Shown: positions 52,697 through 63,905, counted from the stretch's first letter. The stretch: 64,000 nucleotides of DNA from Sepiola atlantica (GCA_963556195.1 OY744546.1:71772204-71836203), one strand, 5' to 3'. The notes: a model not told the origin generated them from the sequence alone. Program-made: numbers and translations.

Positions 52697-52771
<75 letters not shown>
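52543..52771. repeat. Three (GATA)n tracts
   Basis: (GATA)n at 52543-52592, 52649-52687 and 52699-52771. Repeated GCGAATACAAT / GTGGATACAAT / GTGAGTACAA spacers between them suggest slippage of a larger unit. Confidence 0.95.
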
Positions 52772-52772
<1 letters not shown>

Positions 52773-52789
52773 TACAAAATCGACTTTGC

Positions 52790-53500
52790 AATCTAGTGGG
52801 TGAAGATCCCTTCTGTTCTCTACAGCTACTTTATCACAGACGAGACGTTGCTAGTCTTTCTCTACTCTATTATTATTTCAATGAAAGGTGCTCGACTGAG
52901 TTCCAATCTCTCGTTCCTCCAGGTAAGACACCTTCTTTCTATTTATCTTCCGCCCACAAGGTAAGATGTGACACAAGGTCGGGAAAGTGGGAAAAAAAAA
53001 CAGCGCTCGAGAATTTGAGCACTTTGGCCATTTAAAAATTGCCTGGGCAGCCCCGTCGGCAGTCCCCGGTTGGGGCGCCTCAGGCGATTAGCAATAAACT
53101 AACCCCCTCTCAAAGAGTGAAGAGGCAAAGCCTGGGAGGGTGCACCTCCTAGAACTGCACAGACCGATAGACCGGCGTAAATCAAGACCCGAAGGCCCGG
53201 ACAATACCGGATTATAAGACATTCCTATCACAACGAAAACGAACTTTCTCTTCTTCCTCTATGTGGCTAGCGTCAGGTCGAATTTTCATGAACAGAGTTT
53301 ATTTCCTATAACTTCTCACGGGATTGCTTCCCTGCAAACTACAACATGGTCGTCTTCAAAACTAATGTAACCAAATACTTGTCATAAACCTTCTCCATAA
53401 GTAATCAAATTTTGTTCATTCCATTAAGCATTTTCAATCGTCTTATAATATTCTTCATCATTCAACTGACAATCAATCTCGTTAATCATTTTGACCTTAA
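52790..53500 (+). mobile_element. LINE C-terminus and 3' UTR, interrupted by a SINE
   Basis: The plus strand reads [40 protein letters not shown] (52803-52925). After a 284-bp SINE it continues with a HSYHNENELSL-like segment, TEFIS.NFSRDCFPANYNMV and VFKTNVTKYLS (to 53386). The 3' UTR shares CATAATATTCTTCATCATTC with 39785. It belongs to the same family as 10082 and 10940, whose uninterrupted sequence confirms the junction. Confidence 0.78.
52931..53214 (-). mobile_element. U2-type SINE, 5'-truncated third copy
   Basis: The body is shared with 32692-33025: ACCTTGTGTCACATCTTACC, CAGGCTTTGCCTCTTCACTC, AGTTTATTGCTAATCGCCTG on the minus strand. The U2-derived head is absent, so the copy is 5'-truncated. 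TAAGACA occurs at both boundaries (52924-52930 and 53215-53221), a likely target-site duplication inside the LINE. Confidence 0.75.
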
Positions 53501-53689
53501 TAAGTGGTGCATCATTAGTAAATAAAACAAAACATGCAAGTATAAGTAATAGAGTAATAGAAAAGAACGTGTAATGGAATCAGTTTATTCACTTTCATTG
53601 ACATATCGAGAAGGTCTGTATGCACATCATCATTTCCGTGGCACGAAATGATTCGCTTTGCTGATTGTTCCTCTATTTTTGCCAGTTTT

Positions 53690-54690
53690 TTTTTTTGGTA
53701 GGAATAACAAGGCTTTCGGAATACCCAGTAAATTTTCGTAACAATGAGAAGACTTTCGAACCATCATGTACTTTTTAGTATGTTTAAAAAAGACTTTTGG
53801 GGACGCTAACTTTTTGGTATGGGTATAACAAGACTTTCAGACCACCCTGATTTTTACTATGAATAACAAGACATTCGAACCATCATGTACTTTTTAGTAT
53901 GTTTAACAAGACTTTTGGGCACGCTTACTTTTTAGTATGGGTATGATAAGACTTTCAGACCACCCTGATTTTTACCACGCTGTATTTTATAGTATTGATA
54001 ACAAGACTTTCGGACCACCCTATACTTTTTGGTAGGATAACAAGATTTTCGGACGACCCTGTACATTTTTGGTAGGGATAACAAGGTTATTAGACCACTC
54101 TGCATTTTATGGTATGGAGCCCTAACCCTAACCCTAACCCTGTATCAAGACTTTCATACCACCCTATACTTTTTGGTAGGGTTGCAAGGCTTACGTACAC
54201 CCCTGTACATTGTGATAACTGTAGCAAGACTTTCGGGTCATGTTATTAATAGTTATAACAGGACTTTCGGACCACTATGTACATTTTTATAGGGGAAACG
54301 GGACTTTCGAACAACCCTTTTTGGTAGGGGTAGCAAGACTTTCGCACCCCCATGTATATTTAAATAGGGATAACAGTACATTCAGGCGATCCTTTCTGAT
54401 AGGGTAATAAGACTTTCGGGCCACCCTGTACATTTGGATAAGGGCAACAAGACTTCTTGACTTTCTTTTTTGGTAGTTGTAACAAAACTATCGGAACATA
54501 CTGCACATTTAGATGATCTTTTCGATCATATTTTTTGTTGGGAGAAACACGATTTTTGGAAGCCGTGTACATTTTCATAGGGGTAACTAGACTTTCGAAC
54601 CATCCGTTTTGGTAGGACTAACGAGACTTTTAGACAACCCTGTATATTTTGACAGAGGTAAAAGGACTTTGAAATTATCCTGTACACAGA
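53690..54690 (+). repeat. Degenerate ~40-bp minisatellite
   Basis: Units are recognised by AAGACTTTCGGACCACCCTG and TACATTTTTGGTAGGGATAA. They occur every 38-42 bp through about 54100 (53750, 53789, 53831, 53869, 53908, 53949), then with looser spacing to 54690. About 22 units. One array position holds a telomere-like insert. Confidence 0.88.
54119..54143. repeat. Telomere-like insert within minisatellite
   Basis: Just over three CCCTAA units lie between the TATGGAG and TATCAAGACTTTC portions of the surrounding 40-bp repeat. Confidence 0.85.
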
Positions 54691-54699
54691 TTCGTATCT

Positions 54700-55305
54700 A
54701 AATATATTTGCGTGGATTTCATATTGAATCTTAATACTTTTATTTGCATATTCAAATTCCATTCTTAGATTCCATACGTGTAACGCAAGTATACACAGAC
54801 AGACGCACAACTTTATTTAAATCAGTGGATGTTTTTTCTTCATATTTTGATCATATTGTAATCAATAAGAAGATTTCACGGGCAGCAAAATGTGATGTGA
54901 ATCAAAATGTACAGGTCGAAGTCATGGCAAAGAAAAAATGGGCTGCGCTTCGTAATCAAAAGCGAACAGAGCAAGCGTTAATATCACAGCCGCAAAGAGC
55001 GTATTTTTTTTTTTTTTTTAGATTTCTCTCTTTATTTTCTTTAATAAATACATATACATTTTTAGCCGTCGTCTCAATTTCTTCTGCATTTTTTTTTTAC
55101 GCATTTTAAATTTCTGCTGCCATTTCAAAACTGAAACGTGACATTTCTACGGACCGACAGGCAAAGACTCTTATAGACGTAGGAACATCCATCTAAAAAA
55201 TGCAAATAATTGAATAAAATGTTCGGATCCTTTGTACAAGATCCCCGCCTAAACCATATCACTACCACACACAAAAAAAAAACAGAGAAAATGCGGTACT
55301 GCAAG
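54700..55305. other. Stretch without recognised gene
   Basis: The 121-codon frame at 54744-55109 has a basic middle (VMAKKKWAALRNQKRTEQAL) and a poly-F tail from a T-run. I recognise no family and regard it as unsupported. Confidence 0.3.
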
Positions 55306-55309
55306 GGTT

Positions 55310-55860
55310 AAGTTTGAAATACAATTTCCATTGGTCTGTCACGCTTTAGTTTAAAATCGCATTTTCTTTGGACAAAGAAAATGCTATTCAAAAGTAAAGC
55401 GTAACGCTTAACTTTGAAATTGTATTTTCTTTGGTCTGTCACAATAAAGTTTAAAATAAAATTTGTGTTGGTCTGTCACGCTTCAGTTTGACATAGAATC
55501 GTTGTTGGTCGGTCACGCTTAAGATTGAAATAGAATTTTTTTGGTTCTGTCCCGCTTTAGTTTGAAATAGCATTTGTGTTGGTCTGTCAAGCTTAAGTTG
55601 TAAATAGCATTTATTATCTGTCACGCTTAAGTTATACATCGGATTTTTGTTGGTCTGTAATGCTAATGTTCGGAATAGAATTGTTGTTGGTCAGGTACGC
55701 TTAAGTTTAAAATAGCATTTTTTATTTGTCACGTTTAAGTTTGAAATAGAATTTTTGTTTTTCTGTCACGCTTAAGTTTGAAACATATTTATTGTTGTTC
55801 TGTCACGCTTAAATTTGAAATAGAATTGTTTGTCTGTGACGCTTATGTTTGAAATAACAT
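55310..55860 (+). repeat. ~36-bp minisatellite (CTGTCACGCTTAAG unit)
   Basis: Units CTGTCACGCTTAAGTTTGAA plus ATAGAATTTTTGTTGGT-like spacer recur every 34-40 bp, about 13 times with drift. Two further units lie at 13565-13630. Confidence 0.88.
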
Positions 55861-55864
55861 TTTT

Positions 55865-56200
55865 TATCGTTAACATGCAAATCGAATGGACGCAATATAT
55901 GTTCCTGTTTTTACAATTCTTTTTTCTCTTTCCTTCTTTATTTTCTCATTTTTATTCTGTTTGTCTTTTTCTTTTTTCTCTTTCCTTCTCTTTATTCTCT
56001 CATTTTATTCTGTTTGTCTTTTTCTTTTTTTTCTTTTCTAGATATAGAAGGGATACAGAGAAAATGTTGGATTGTTGATTATCCACTCCATGCAGTCCGC
56101 TATTTCCATTTGTCTCCCATGTGCGTTGCAACCGGATAGATTGTTTGAAAAGCTCAACACAGTTTCATGTTTCAGCTCTGTTATTTAATACCGACCAAAA
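55865..56200. other. Pyrimidine-rich stretch
   Basis: An imperfect duplication of a TTTCTCTTTCCTTCTxTATT block (55924 and 55976). No gene. Confidence 0.5.
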
Positions 56201-56204
56201 AAAG

Positions 56205-56790
56205 ATTTCGTGAACCATGGTATTAACTTGCGATTTAGTTATTCCCAAACATCCAGCATCCGAGGTCGGGAATATTGTGCCTTGCAAGCACTACAGATAT
56301 GTTTTCTGTGTCTGATCTCTAAGCGGACAAAGACCATCAGAGTTTCTTTCATCTTGTTTGTGACGTCACAGCCACAGGAGAGGAGCTCCTCCGTCACAAG
56401 GATTGTTGAAGATAAGCGCAAAATGTGTAATAAAGAGAGGTTGGAAAAATGCGTATCACAAGATTTTAGAACGCAGAATCTCTTCTTTCAAATGTTTTAC
56501 GGACAAAAAAATATGGACATTTATGATTACTCACTCCAATAAACATCGGGATTTCTTTACTGAGGAAGTAATCAATTGCCAAAGCACATCAACAATGTAT
56601 CTAGTACAAGTTTTGCTTGGTAAGAACACTGAACACACTGATTTTGTGAACCATGATATTAACTTGCTATTTAGTTATACCCAAACATTCAACACCCGAG
56701 GCCTTAAGGAGGGGGGGGGGGTACGGCACTCCAGATGCGTCTTCTTTGAAGTCTAGCTAGGAAAAGACCATCAGAACCTGTTCTTTACTT
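56205..56790. repeat. Direct repeat pair
   Basis: GTGAACCATGgTATTAACTT, then GCGATTTAGTTATtCCCAAAC and AAAGACCATCAGA recur at 56208-56345 and 56636-56775, about 430 bp apart. The intervening frames (110 and 117 codons) contain no recognised domain. Possibly a decayed retroelement. Confidence 0.5.
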
Positions 56791-56794
56791 TTGT

Positions 56795-57470
56795 TCACTT
56801 TTCGGGGGGTTACGTGATTGTTTCACTTGATACCGTCACGAACTATAAGATTGGTCATGCCGAGTTCAAATCCAATCTATTGTATCCATTTACTAATACC
56901 ACTTGAAAAAGTCCGAAACCACAAAACTGCACACATCTATGAGTAAACTATTGAATTGTGCTAAATTAATCGTATGCAATTACTCGTTGATAATATATAT
57001 TGTGTTTCGATCTTAAATGATGTCAAAAAGGTTGATATGTCATAAAACAGACAAACTAAATCACATCTATTTCTCTTTCCGTTCCTTTCTTAAAGAGTCG
57101 AAAAAAATAGATAACAGGGGATTAGTTAAAAGAGTGTGTGTTTAACAGAAGTACAGAAGTAATGGGTTGTCAGAGACTGCTTCTGGATTGGTCATAGCGA
57201 CTCTCTGTATTACCACCGTTATCAATGTTCATAGTGTCGGGAAGAGTCCATGTAGTTACGCAATAACATTTATGTATGTTCTACCAATTCATATACCTTT
57301 TGTGTGTTGGGAAAAAGACACGGGTGTTTAAAAGAACCAAGACAATTGATAGAGTAAAATATATCAAGTTTATTGACAACTTGTTAGGACAACCAAAGAT
57401 AAAGAGTTAGTAGATGATGAGAGTTCACAGTGTCCAAAAACGTTTTAGGTGAAAAAAAGAGTGGTTTTGC
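56795..57470. other. AT-rich stretch without recognised gene
   Basis: No coding or repeat signature recognised. Confidence 0.35.
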
Positions 57471-57477
57471 GTGTGAG

Positions 57478-57523
57478 GTTTGTTTGTTTTTTGTTTGTTT
57501 GTTTGTTTGTTTGTTTGTTTGCG
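57478..57523. repeat. (TTTG)n microsatellite
   Basis: GTTT/TTTG run with one interruption; about eight pure units at the end. Confidence 0.9.
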
Positions 57524-57989
57524 TTTATCGACCTTTCAACCATTATCAGGTCATCTCAGGTCAAATTTCCTTCCTCTTTTTGTTTTGATTCAGACAGTGT
57601 TAACAAATTTTTTCTTTGTGAAGGTGCTTTTAGAGTGTGTAATTTGACTATTCGTAGTATATGAGCGCTTTGGTTTGATTTTTAGATTATGGTATGCTTT
57701 CATTTTATTTAGATATTATTTGTGTCATTCTTTTGAAGAGTTTTTCAAATGGTTTGCTTGTTGACAAGATAATTAACATTTCTATACAGCTTAAGTGTCA
57801 GATGATATTTTGTTAATACTGGATTCTTTTAATTTTCATTGTTGTTTTTTTTTTAGTATGTTTGTACAAATTAGTTTTCTTTAAGAATCCCTAAAATTTG
57901 AAAAAAGCTATATATATATATATTTATATTTGTTACTTTGTAATAGTCGCTGTGTATATGTGCATATTTTTTGCATTTGATCAATATGT

Positions 57990-58285
57990 TTTAATATTAT
58001 ATTGCAATGGTTACACCGAGTTTGATCTTCTCCTCCAAGCAGATGCATGTGTTGAGTCTTGTGTAGACGATACAATGCGGTGTTTTCCTTCCGATTATTG
58101 TTGTTGTTGTTTTGTTTTTTGTTCCGACTATGAGTTGATGTTCATGCAATTTGTTTTCAGGAAAGATGTTCCATATTGCTTGCCATTTTAATTTCATTTT
58201 TCCTTTAAAATCTGTATGTGGTATTTTGATATTGTTTATATCCTTTTTAAGGGCTTTTTTAGCTAATTTTGGTAAAGCCATTCAT
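57990..58285 (-). mobile_element. LINE fragment (RNase H-adjacent C-terminal region)
   Basis: The minus strand reads IPHTDFKGKMKLKWQAIWNI, FPENKLHEHQLIVGTKNK and a VYTRLNTCICLEEKIK stretch (57997-58220). This resembles the DxK..I...LxxxWQxxWxxxxxNKLxxIxP segment, then RxxxVxLTRLRxGHT, of the C-terminal region of RNase H-bearing LINEs. About 95 codons; the zinc-knuckle end is missing. Confidence 0.65.
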
Positions 58286-58455
58286 ATTTTTAAAAATATT
58301 GGAAGTTTTATTTAAACACAATTTCGTCTTTGTGTTTTTGGGGGGGAGGGAGGGGGATTAGGTCTTGTCGTGACCAGCCGATTGAGCGGATAGGGCCTTT
58401 TAGACCGCTTGTCTAGTTCATTAAGGGTCAGAGTTGAATGTTGCAGCCAACTTAC

Positions 58456-59530
58456 GGCTTCAGCCTCGAATTCCCTGTCAATTTCCTCTTCAATTTGAAA
58501 CATAAATAAGAATGGTAAATAAAAAAATAAAAAAAAGATATGTGAAGATTAGTACACTTATTGAGGATAACAATTTTAAATGGATAGAGACAATTTATAG
58601 AAGGAATACCAATGCGGAAACAGCCCATGTCGTATTGCCGCAGTGTTGCATCCATGTGCATGTTTTACAAGTACTCCCGCAGAATGTGTGCTCCGATGAA
58701 CTTACTGCACTTGTGCCCCTTCAACGTAAATACCCACGACCCACCCGATTAGCAGCAAAATCCCACCCTTTCACTTTAGAGGCTCATAGATTTTCTACTC
58801 TAATAGTTTTTTTTTCTTGGGCCACTTTCTTTTTGAATCTCCTCCCTGATCCCTGTTTTTCCGACTGTACCAACATTCAGAAATTTAAATGTAATGTGAA
58901 CAAACATATTGTTGCCTTACTCCCACCTTATAAATCTGGGCCCTATCACTTACATTACAAGTCGTCGTTGTCTCCTCAGCTAGCGTTGGTGTCCGTTATC
59001 ACTGGGGAAATGTTCAAATCACTTGTTTCCCCCGGTGAATGACGCAAAACACACACACACACGTTCTTTTACGGGACCTTTCACCATCATTTTCATTACA
59101 TAAACAAAACAAAATACAAGTAAAAAAATTCCAATAAAAATAAATTCAAATTACAGCTTCATCCTCGAATTCCGTGTCAATCTCCTCTTCAGTGGGAAAC
59201 ATATATGCCCATGAAGCACAATCTCCGAGATCAAAGGACATATCCTGGAAACATAAATAAGAATGGTAAATAAAAAAGATATCTAAAGATTAATACGATA
59301 ACAATTTAAAATATATAGAGACAATTTATGCGAAATAGCATCAAGTCCAGCAAAATAATAATCCCAAATGGTAAATTCTTTTTTTATTATTTAACTTAAA
59401 AAACGATTACGAGTTATCGTCGCCTCGAACGGCGTTGGTGCCCGTTATCACTGGGGCAATGTTCAAATCATCTCGTTTTACCAGATGAATGGCGTAAAAC
59501 ACAGGCGTTCTTTTATGGAGCCGTTCACCC
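58456..59530. repeat. Tandem duplication, units 58456-59090 and 59150-59530
   Basis: Shared blocks in order: CTCGAATTCCcTGTCAATtTCC, AACATAAATAAGAATGGTAA, AGAGACAATTTAT, then GTCGTTGTCTCCTCAGCTAGCG-like and GTTATCACTGGGGnAATGTT. The first unit contains an extra 340 bp of LINE sequence (58625-58960) that the second lacks. Confidence 0.75.
58625..58960 (+). mobile_element. LINE C-terminus inserted in one duplicate unit
   Basis: The plus strand reads VLPQNVCSDELTALVPLQRK, YPRPTRLAAKSHPFTLEAHR, ATFFLNLLPDPCFSDCTNIQ and KFKCNVNKHIVALLP. This is the same LINE tail as at 43930-44390. It is 5'-truncated at the CSDEL block. The small number of lesions suggests moderate age. Confidence 0.8.
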
Positions 59531-59559
59531 TCACGTTCATTTATTATTAAACGTACTAA

Positions 59560-59990
59560 TATTTTGTTTATCATTAAACGTACTAATATGGCTGAATGCC
59601 CTCCAAGCTTTACGATCTTGTGGCAAGGTGTTCGCTTAGTTCATATTCATGTTCGTCCATCCACAAACGTTGTCTATCCATTTTTTCTTTTGTCTTCAAC
59701 TCATATTTTGCATAGTCCTACACTGGAACGCTTAATGTGGCCAAACAATCTCAAGACTTTACATTTTAAATATGATATTGATTGGATGGCAATGAGTTTT
59801 CGCAACTCTGCGATACTGATGTTATCAGATAGTTTATCAGTAATGAAGCGCATGGTGCGGTTTGGGAGGTTTCTACTTTCTGGTGTAATTTTACAGTCCA
59901 CTTGACACATTCAAGTCCGTATAAGACTACAGGAAGGACATATGCGTTATAGATTTTCGCTTTGATTCTGTATGGCATGCGTTTAGAAGT
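59560..59990 (-). mobile_element. LINE reverse transcriptase thumb fragment
   Basis: The minus strand reads YRIKAKIYNAYVLPVVLYGL, ECVKWTVKLHQKVETSQ (59780-59965). After a frameshift it continues RNLPNRTMRFITDKLSDNIS then LRKLIAIQSISYLKCKVLRL, FGHIKRSSVGLCKI (to 59701). LPVxLYGxEC, the MRFI turn and VLRLFGHIKR are hallmarks of the post-catalytic region of non-LTR reverse transcriptases. A different family from the CSDEL-type fragments. Confidence 0.75.
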
Positions 59991-59994
59991 TACG

Positions 59995-60435
59995 ACGGTT
60001 TAGCTGATTTCGTGATTTACAGCTGTTTGTTCGTCGTGACAAATTGTGCCTAAGATAAACAAACTCTGTAACTTGTTCAATTTGTTGGCCGTTGATATTA
60101 ATGTTGAGAGGAGTTTGTTTTTATCATGTTCATTACATATCAAAATTTAATTCGAATTTTTATGAAAGTTCTCGTTTTGTTAAGAGACGGGTATCAATTA
60201 TACCCCCACTTTACTGCAAACAGTTTCTTTTTTAACAAGTCAAGAGCTCATTTCAGCAAGTATACCAACGAGTAATGTTACATGGGCCGTCGTTATAGTT
60301 ATCTCCCTCATATTTTGAGCTTTCTAGGTCATTATTTAAAATTGCCTCCATTTTAATAATCTTGCGACTGCTCTCTACATCGGTGAGAAAGAGTTGGACT
60401 TTATAGGGTGGTGTTCTGCTGCCGACATCACAGGA
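59995..60435. other. Stretch without recognised gene
   Basis: Probably upstream sequence of the LINE at 59560-59990 at its left part. The remainder is unrecognised. A TAGTTATCTCCCTCAT phrase lies near 60297. Confidence 0.35.
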
Positions 60436-60439
60436 AAGG

Positions 60440-60890
60440 CAAACGAACAGTGTCCGGACGGGTTAGTTCTCTAGCGTGGATGTCTTTTCGGTCCGAGGGA
60501 CAACCCGGAAGATCTTCTCATTGTTCGGACAGCTTATCAGGTGTAGTCACTCGGTTGGACGTCTCTGGGGTAAAAGAGACGGTTCGTCACGGCTGGACGA
60601 ACGTGGACATCTCTGAAGTGAGAAAGATGCCTCAATAAGTCTGGTTACTCGAGTGGACGTCTCTTGGGTAGGAAAGGCGGTTCGTCACGGCTGGACGAAC
60701 GTAAACATCTCTGAATTGTGAGAGATACCTCAATAAGTCTAGTTACTCGTGTAGACGTCTCTTGGTAGGAAAGACGGTTCGTAACGGCTGGACGAACGTG
60801 GACATGTATCACGATGGAGAGACGGCTCGTCAGGCCTGGTCACTCGGACGGAGGAACAGGGGCGTCTCTGGGGTAGGAGAGACGCCAAAT
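60440..60890 (+). repeat. ~98-bp minisatellite, about four units
   Basis: GGTTCGTCACGGCTGGACGA recurs at 60581, 60679 and, as GGTTCGTAACGG, 60776, a period of 97-98 bp. Each unit also holds two palindrome-like AGACGTCTC/GAGACG motifs. Partial units extend to each side. Confidence 0.88.
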
Positions 60891-61121
60891 AAAAAGAAGA
60901 AAGAACAGATGATAACAGAAAAGGTGTTGTATTTAACTAAAAAAATTATCGAAAACACATTTGTGACAAAAAGAAAACGGTGCGTTTATGTAAGGGGGTT
61001 AATATCGACCTGAATGCTTCCGATTGCGACTTATGGAACAAACCGAAAAAGGCCGAAGCAGTTTACACGAGAAAATGCAAAAGGACAAAAGACACTAAAG
61101 CATATGAATGCAAAAGGGGTA

Positions 61122-61141
61122 TGTTAGGGTTAGGGTTAGTG
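61122..61141. repeat. Interstitial telomere-like repeat
   Basis: Three TTAGGG units, G-rich strand on top. Confidence 0.75.
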
Positions 61142-61249
61142 TTTAGAAAGAGTTTAACTCCCCCTCCCCCTCCCCCCACACACACAAAAGTAAATAAAGT
61201 TGAAAAATGTCCTAAAAAAACAAAAGAAAAGGAAAAATCAAGTTGATTC

Positions 61250-62340
61250 ACTTACTGATTTAAACAAAATTATTAAACCCATTCTTTACACAAATAGGTG
61301 GGCAAATAGACCCTAGCCTTAAGTCAGGGAAAAAATGTAAAAGTTGTTTCATTTAATGTCAGTATTAATTGACTGTTCGGCGATGGCTCGGTCATTTCCG
61401 GCCTGTTTCGTAAATCGTAATCAGAAACATTCGGGTCGATATGGATCCTCTCCTATTGAAGTACTAATAATATTTTTTAAATAGCAAAGAAAAAAGACAT
61501 TAAAAAAAACACAACGTATTCTGAACGAAAGGCAAATTGTGTTTTCGTATCGATTGTTACGCTCGGCTGCCCTCCATGCTCACCCAAATGCAATCTCGAC
61601 CGTTTTCTGAAGGGACGATAATTTCGCCATGTCATTCACTTGTTTCTTTTTAACTTTTTCTTTCGACGTGTACTTTTGAAAATGTCATCGCTGATGCACG
61701 GCTTCTGTTTCTGGAAAATACATAAAGACGCCGTTACTATTGCCTGCGTGCAAAGCCAAACCTCGCGACTCAACAGCTCTCGGACCCAACAGCAACCCAG
61801 TTCACGCGAGATTTGTACGCATCATTTTTTTGTTTATTCTTTCTTTTCCGCCATTTTTATTTTATCTCTTACTAGCTGAAGTCGCGCCTTACGCAGGATT
61901 TCTCAAATGTTCTTCTGATGTACCATCATAGTCCCCTTGCTCAACCTTGCGATAATCAAAACAATCACAGTCGTATTCCAAACGCGAGGCCCACCCACAC
62001 CGCTAACCTACACCACGTTACCATCCATCATTTCTATTCATTGTCTCGCTTTACTTGATCACCCCGAGGTAATCTTTCATTCATATTACGTCCTATAAAT
62101 TAGGCGACTACTACAGTAGTAGCCGTTACGCTTCAGTGGCAAAATGCCTTGTTTGGGTCTAAAAAAGCGAACATTAGTTAGCAAGTTTGTTATTGACTCC
62201 CAAGGTTGCTTATTGTTTGAATAATAATCGCCTGGTGCTACCAGATCAGGCTGTCTGAAGACCTGGTCAGAGATAGGTTATTTTGGAAGTCAATTTCTAA
62301 AAGTCGTCCAACACGCGTCAGCATGTAAAACGGGCGTTAT
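61250..62340. other. AT-rich stretch without recognised gene
   Basis: TTACTAGCTGAAGTCGCGCC at 61871-61890 resembles the end text of Helitron-like non-autonomous elements. Nothing else is recognised. Confidence 0.35.
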
Positions 62341-62345
62341 ACCAG

Positions 62346-62444
62346 CGACGACGACGATGACGATGACGATGATGAAAAAGTAAAAAATCGAAATCATCAT
62401 CATCGTCGTCATCATTTCGATTCTGTACTTTTCCATTTCCACTG
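62346..62444. repeat. Hairpin built on (GAC/GAT)n
   Basis: GAAAAAGTAAAAAATCGAAA (62374-62393) faces TTTCGATTCTGTACTTTTCC (62416-62435) in inverted orientation with GAT/ATC repeats between, giving a long imperfect hairpin. Confidence 0.65.
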
Positions 62445-62449
62445 ATTAG

Positions 62450-62925
62450 TATTTAGTCATTAATTCAGCTTTTAGCTTTTTTGCTACCAATTTTTTTCCT
62501 AAATCGAAAATTTCTTTTAAATGGCAGCGTCGTTTCACTACCGTCTGCGCATGCCTGTGCACAGCTTCCGCTTAACCCTTTTAGTGTCAGTCTTAATTAA
62601 AAAACGGAAAAATAGTAAAGCCTATCGAGGTATTTAATAAACATAAAATAGGAAGAAAAAAGAAAATATACAAACATTTTCATTAATCTGAGTGTCGATT
62701 ATTCTACGAGATGCGGCAGAAATACCTCCCACATTTGAAACTATCACCTATCTGATCCTAATGAACTTATGCAAGTTCTAATGATGTTTTCGTTTCGCTA
62801 ATGAGTTACCATTTTGCTTTTTAAGATACTTTTATCGAGAAATATGGTTTGGATAGTTGCACATCGTATCTTTCTCTAGAAACGTTTTTGAAAAGTGGTG
62901 AATCTGTATTTGCAGTGTGGTGTGC
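62450..62925. other. AT-rich stretch without recognised gene
   Basis: No coding or repeat signature recognised. Confidence 0.4.
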
Positions 62926-62929
62926 CTAC

Positions 62930-63245
62930 CGAACGTCGAGGGTACCAATATGGCGACGGTGCTACCGAACGTTCGGAGTATCAGTGTGGCCCCTCCTAAC
63001 GTCGGTGGTACCAATATGGCGAAGTTGTTTACCAAGCGTTCGGGGTACCAGTGTGGCCCCTCCTAACGTCTGTGGTATCAATATGGCGACGGTGCTTACC
63101 GAACGTTCGGGGTACCAGTGTGGCCCCTCCTAACGTCGGTGGTACCAGTATGGCGAAGTTGCTTACCGAACGTTCGGGGTACCAGTGTGGCCCCTCCTAA
63201 CGTCGGTGGTACTAATATGACGACGGTGCTTACCGAACGTTCGGG
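62930..63245 (+). repeat. 67-68-bp satellite, about 4.5 units
   Basis: GTGTGGCCCCTCCTAACGTC begins at 62983, 63051, 63118 and 63185 (steps 68, 67, 67). Each unit contains the perfect palindrome CCGAACGTTCGG (some diverged) and a GGTACC site, and is much GC-richer than its flanks. It ends where the mariner fragment begins. Confidence 0.93.
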
Positions 63246-63905
63246 ATTGTTTGATTAAACTCTAGTAACTCATAATGAATCAGTCTTCTCATGTCCCACC
63301 ATAAAGAGAGCATAACCTTCTTTGGGTGGAGTCCTTGTTTTGGAACAGGCTGTGGACTTTGGTTTCGGTCTAACCATTGTCTTTTGCGTTGGGTATTCTT
63401 GTAAAGAACCCATTTTTCATCTCCAGTCACAATTCTTTGCCAAAATGGTTCTCGATGATTCCTGGAAAGCAAAGATGTGCAAACAGTCAATTTTTTATTT
63501 CGTTGAGCATCGGTCAAATCGTGCAGAACCCAGAGTTCAAGTTTTGAAACTTTTCCTAACTCGTGAAGGCATGAACTAATTGTGGTATGAGTTGTATTGA
63601 ATTGTTGATTAACTTTGGGTTGGCCTCCACAGCATCTTTAATGGTGTCTTTATCAATTGATGTTGGCCTTCCCGAACGTCGCTGATCTGACAGGTAAAAG
63701 TCTCCAGAAGAAAATTTTGCAAACCACCGTTGACATTTTCGATCATTCAGAACATTTACCCTATAGACAGTTCCAATATTCCGTGTAGTTTCTGCAGCTG
63801 AGTTTCCTTTTTTGAATTCATAGAGCATGCAATGTCTCAGATGCTCCTCACTAATATCCATTTTTTGACGGCTGTGACCATTAAACTTAATATTTTCCAA
63901 CTAAT
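63246..63905 (-). mobile_element. Mariner transposon, N-terminal half
   Basis: The minus-strand transposase starts MENIKFNGHSRQKMDISEEH with LRHCMLYEFKKGNSAAETTR and the RWFAKFSSGDFYLSDQRRSG, RPTSIDKDTIKDAVEANPKL helix-turn-helix/linker region (63560-63900). After a frameshift follow LLSRNHREPFWQRIVTGDEK, WVLYKNTQRKRQWLDRN and HPKKVMLSLWWDMRRLIHYE, LLEFNQTI to 63250. D1 (TGDEKW) is present. D2 and D3 are lost because the element stops at the 67-bp satellite. It is a mariner DD34D family member by sequence style. Confidence 0.85.

Noticed and set aside
62930..63245. CRISPR-like array of 20-bp repeats every 67 bp
   Set aside because: The intervals between repeats are themselves conserved, so this is a tandem satellite.
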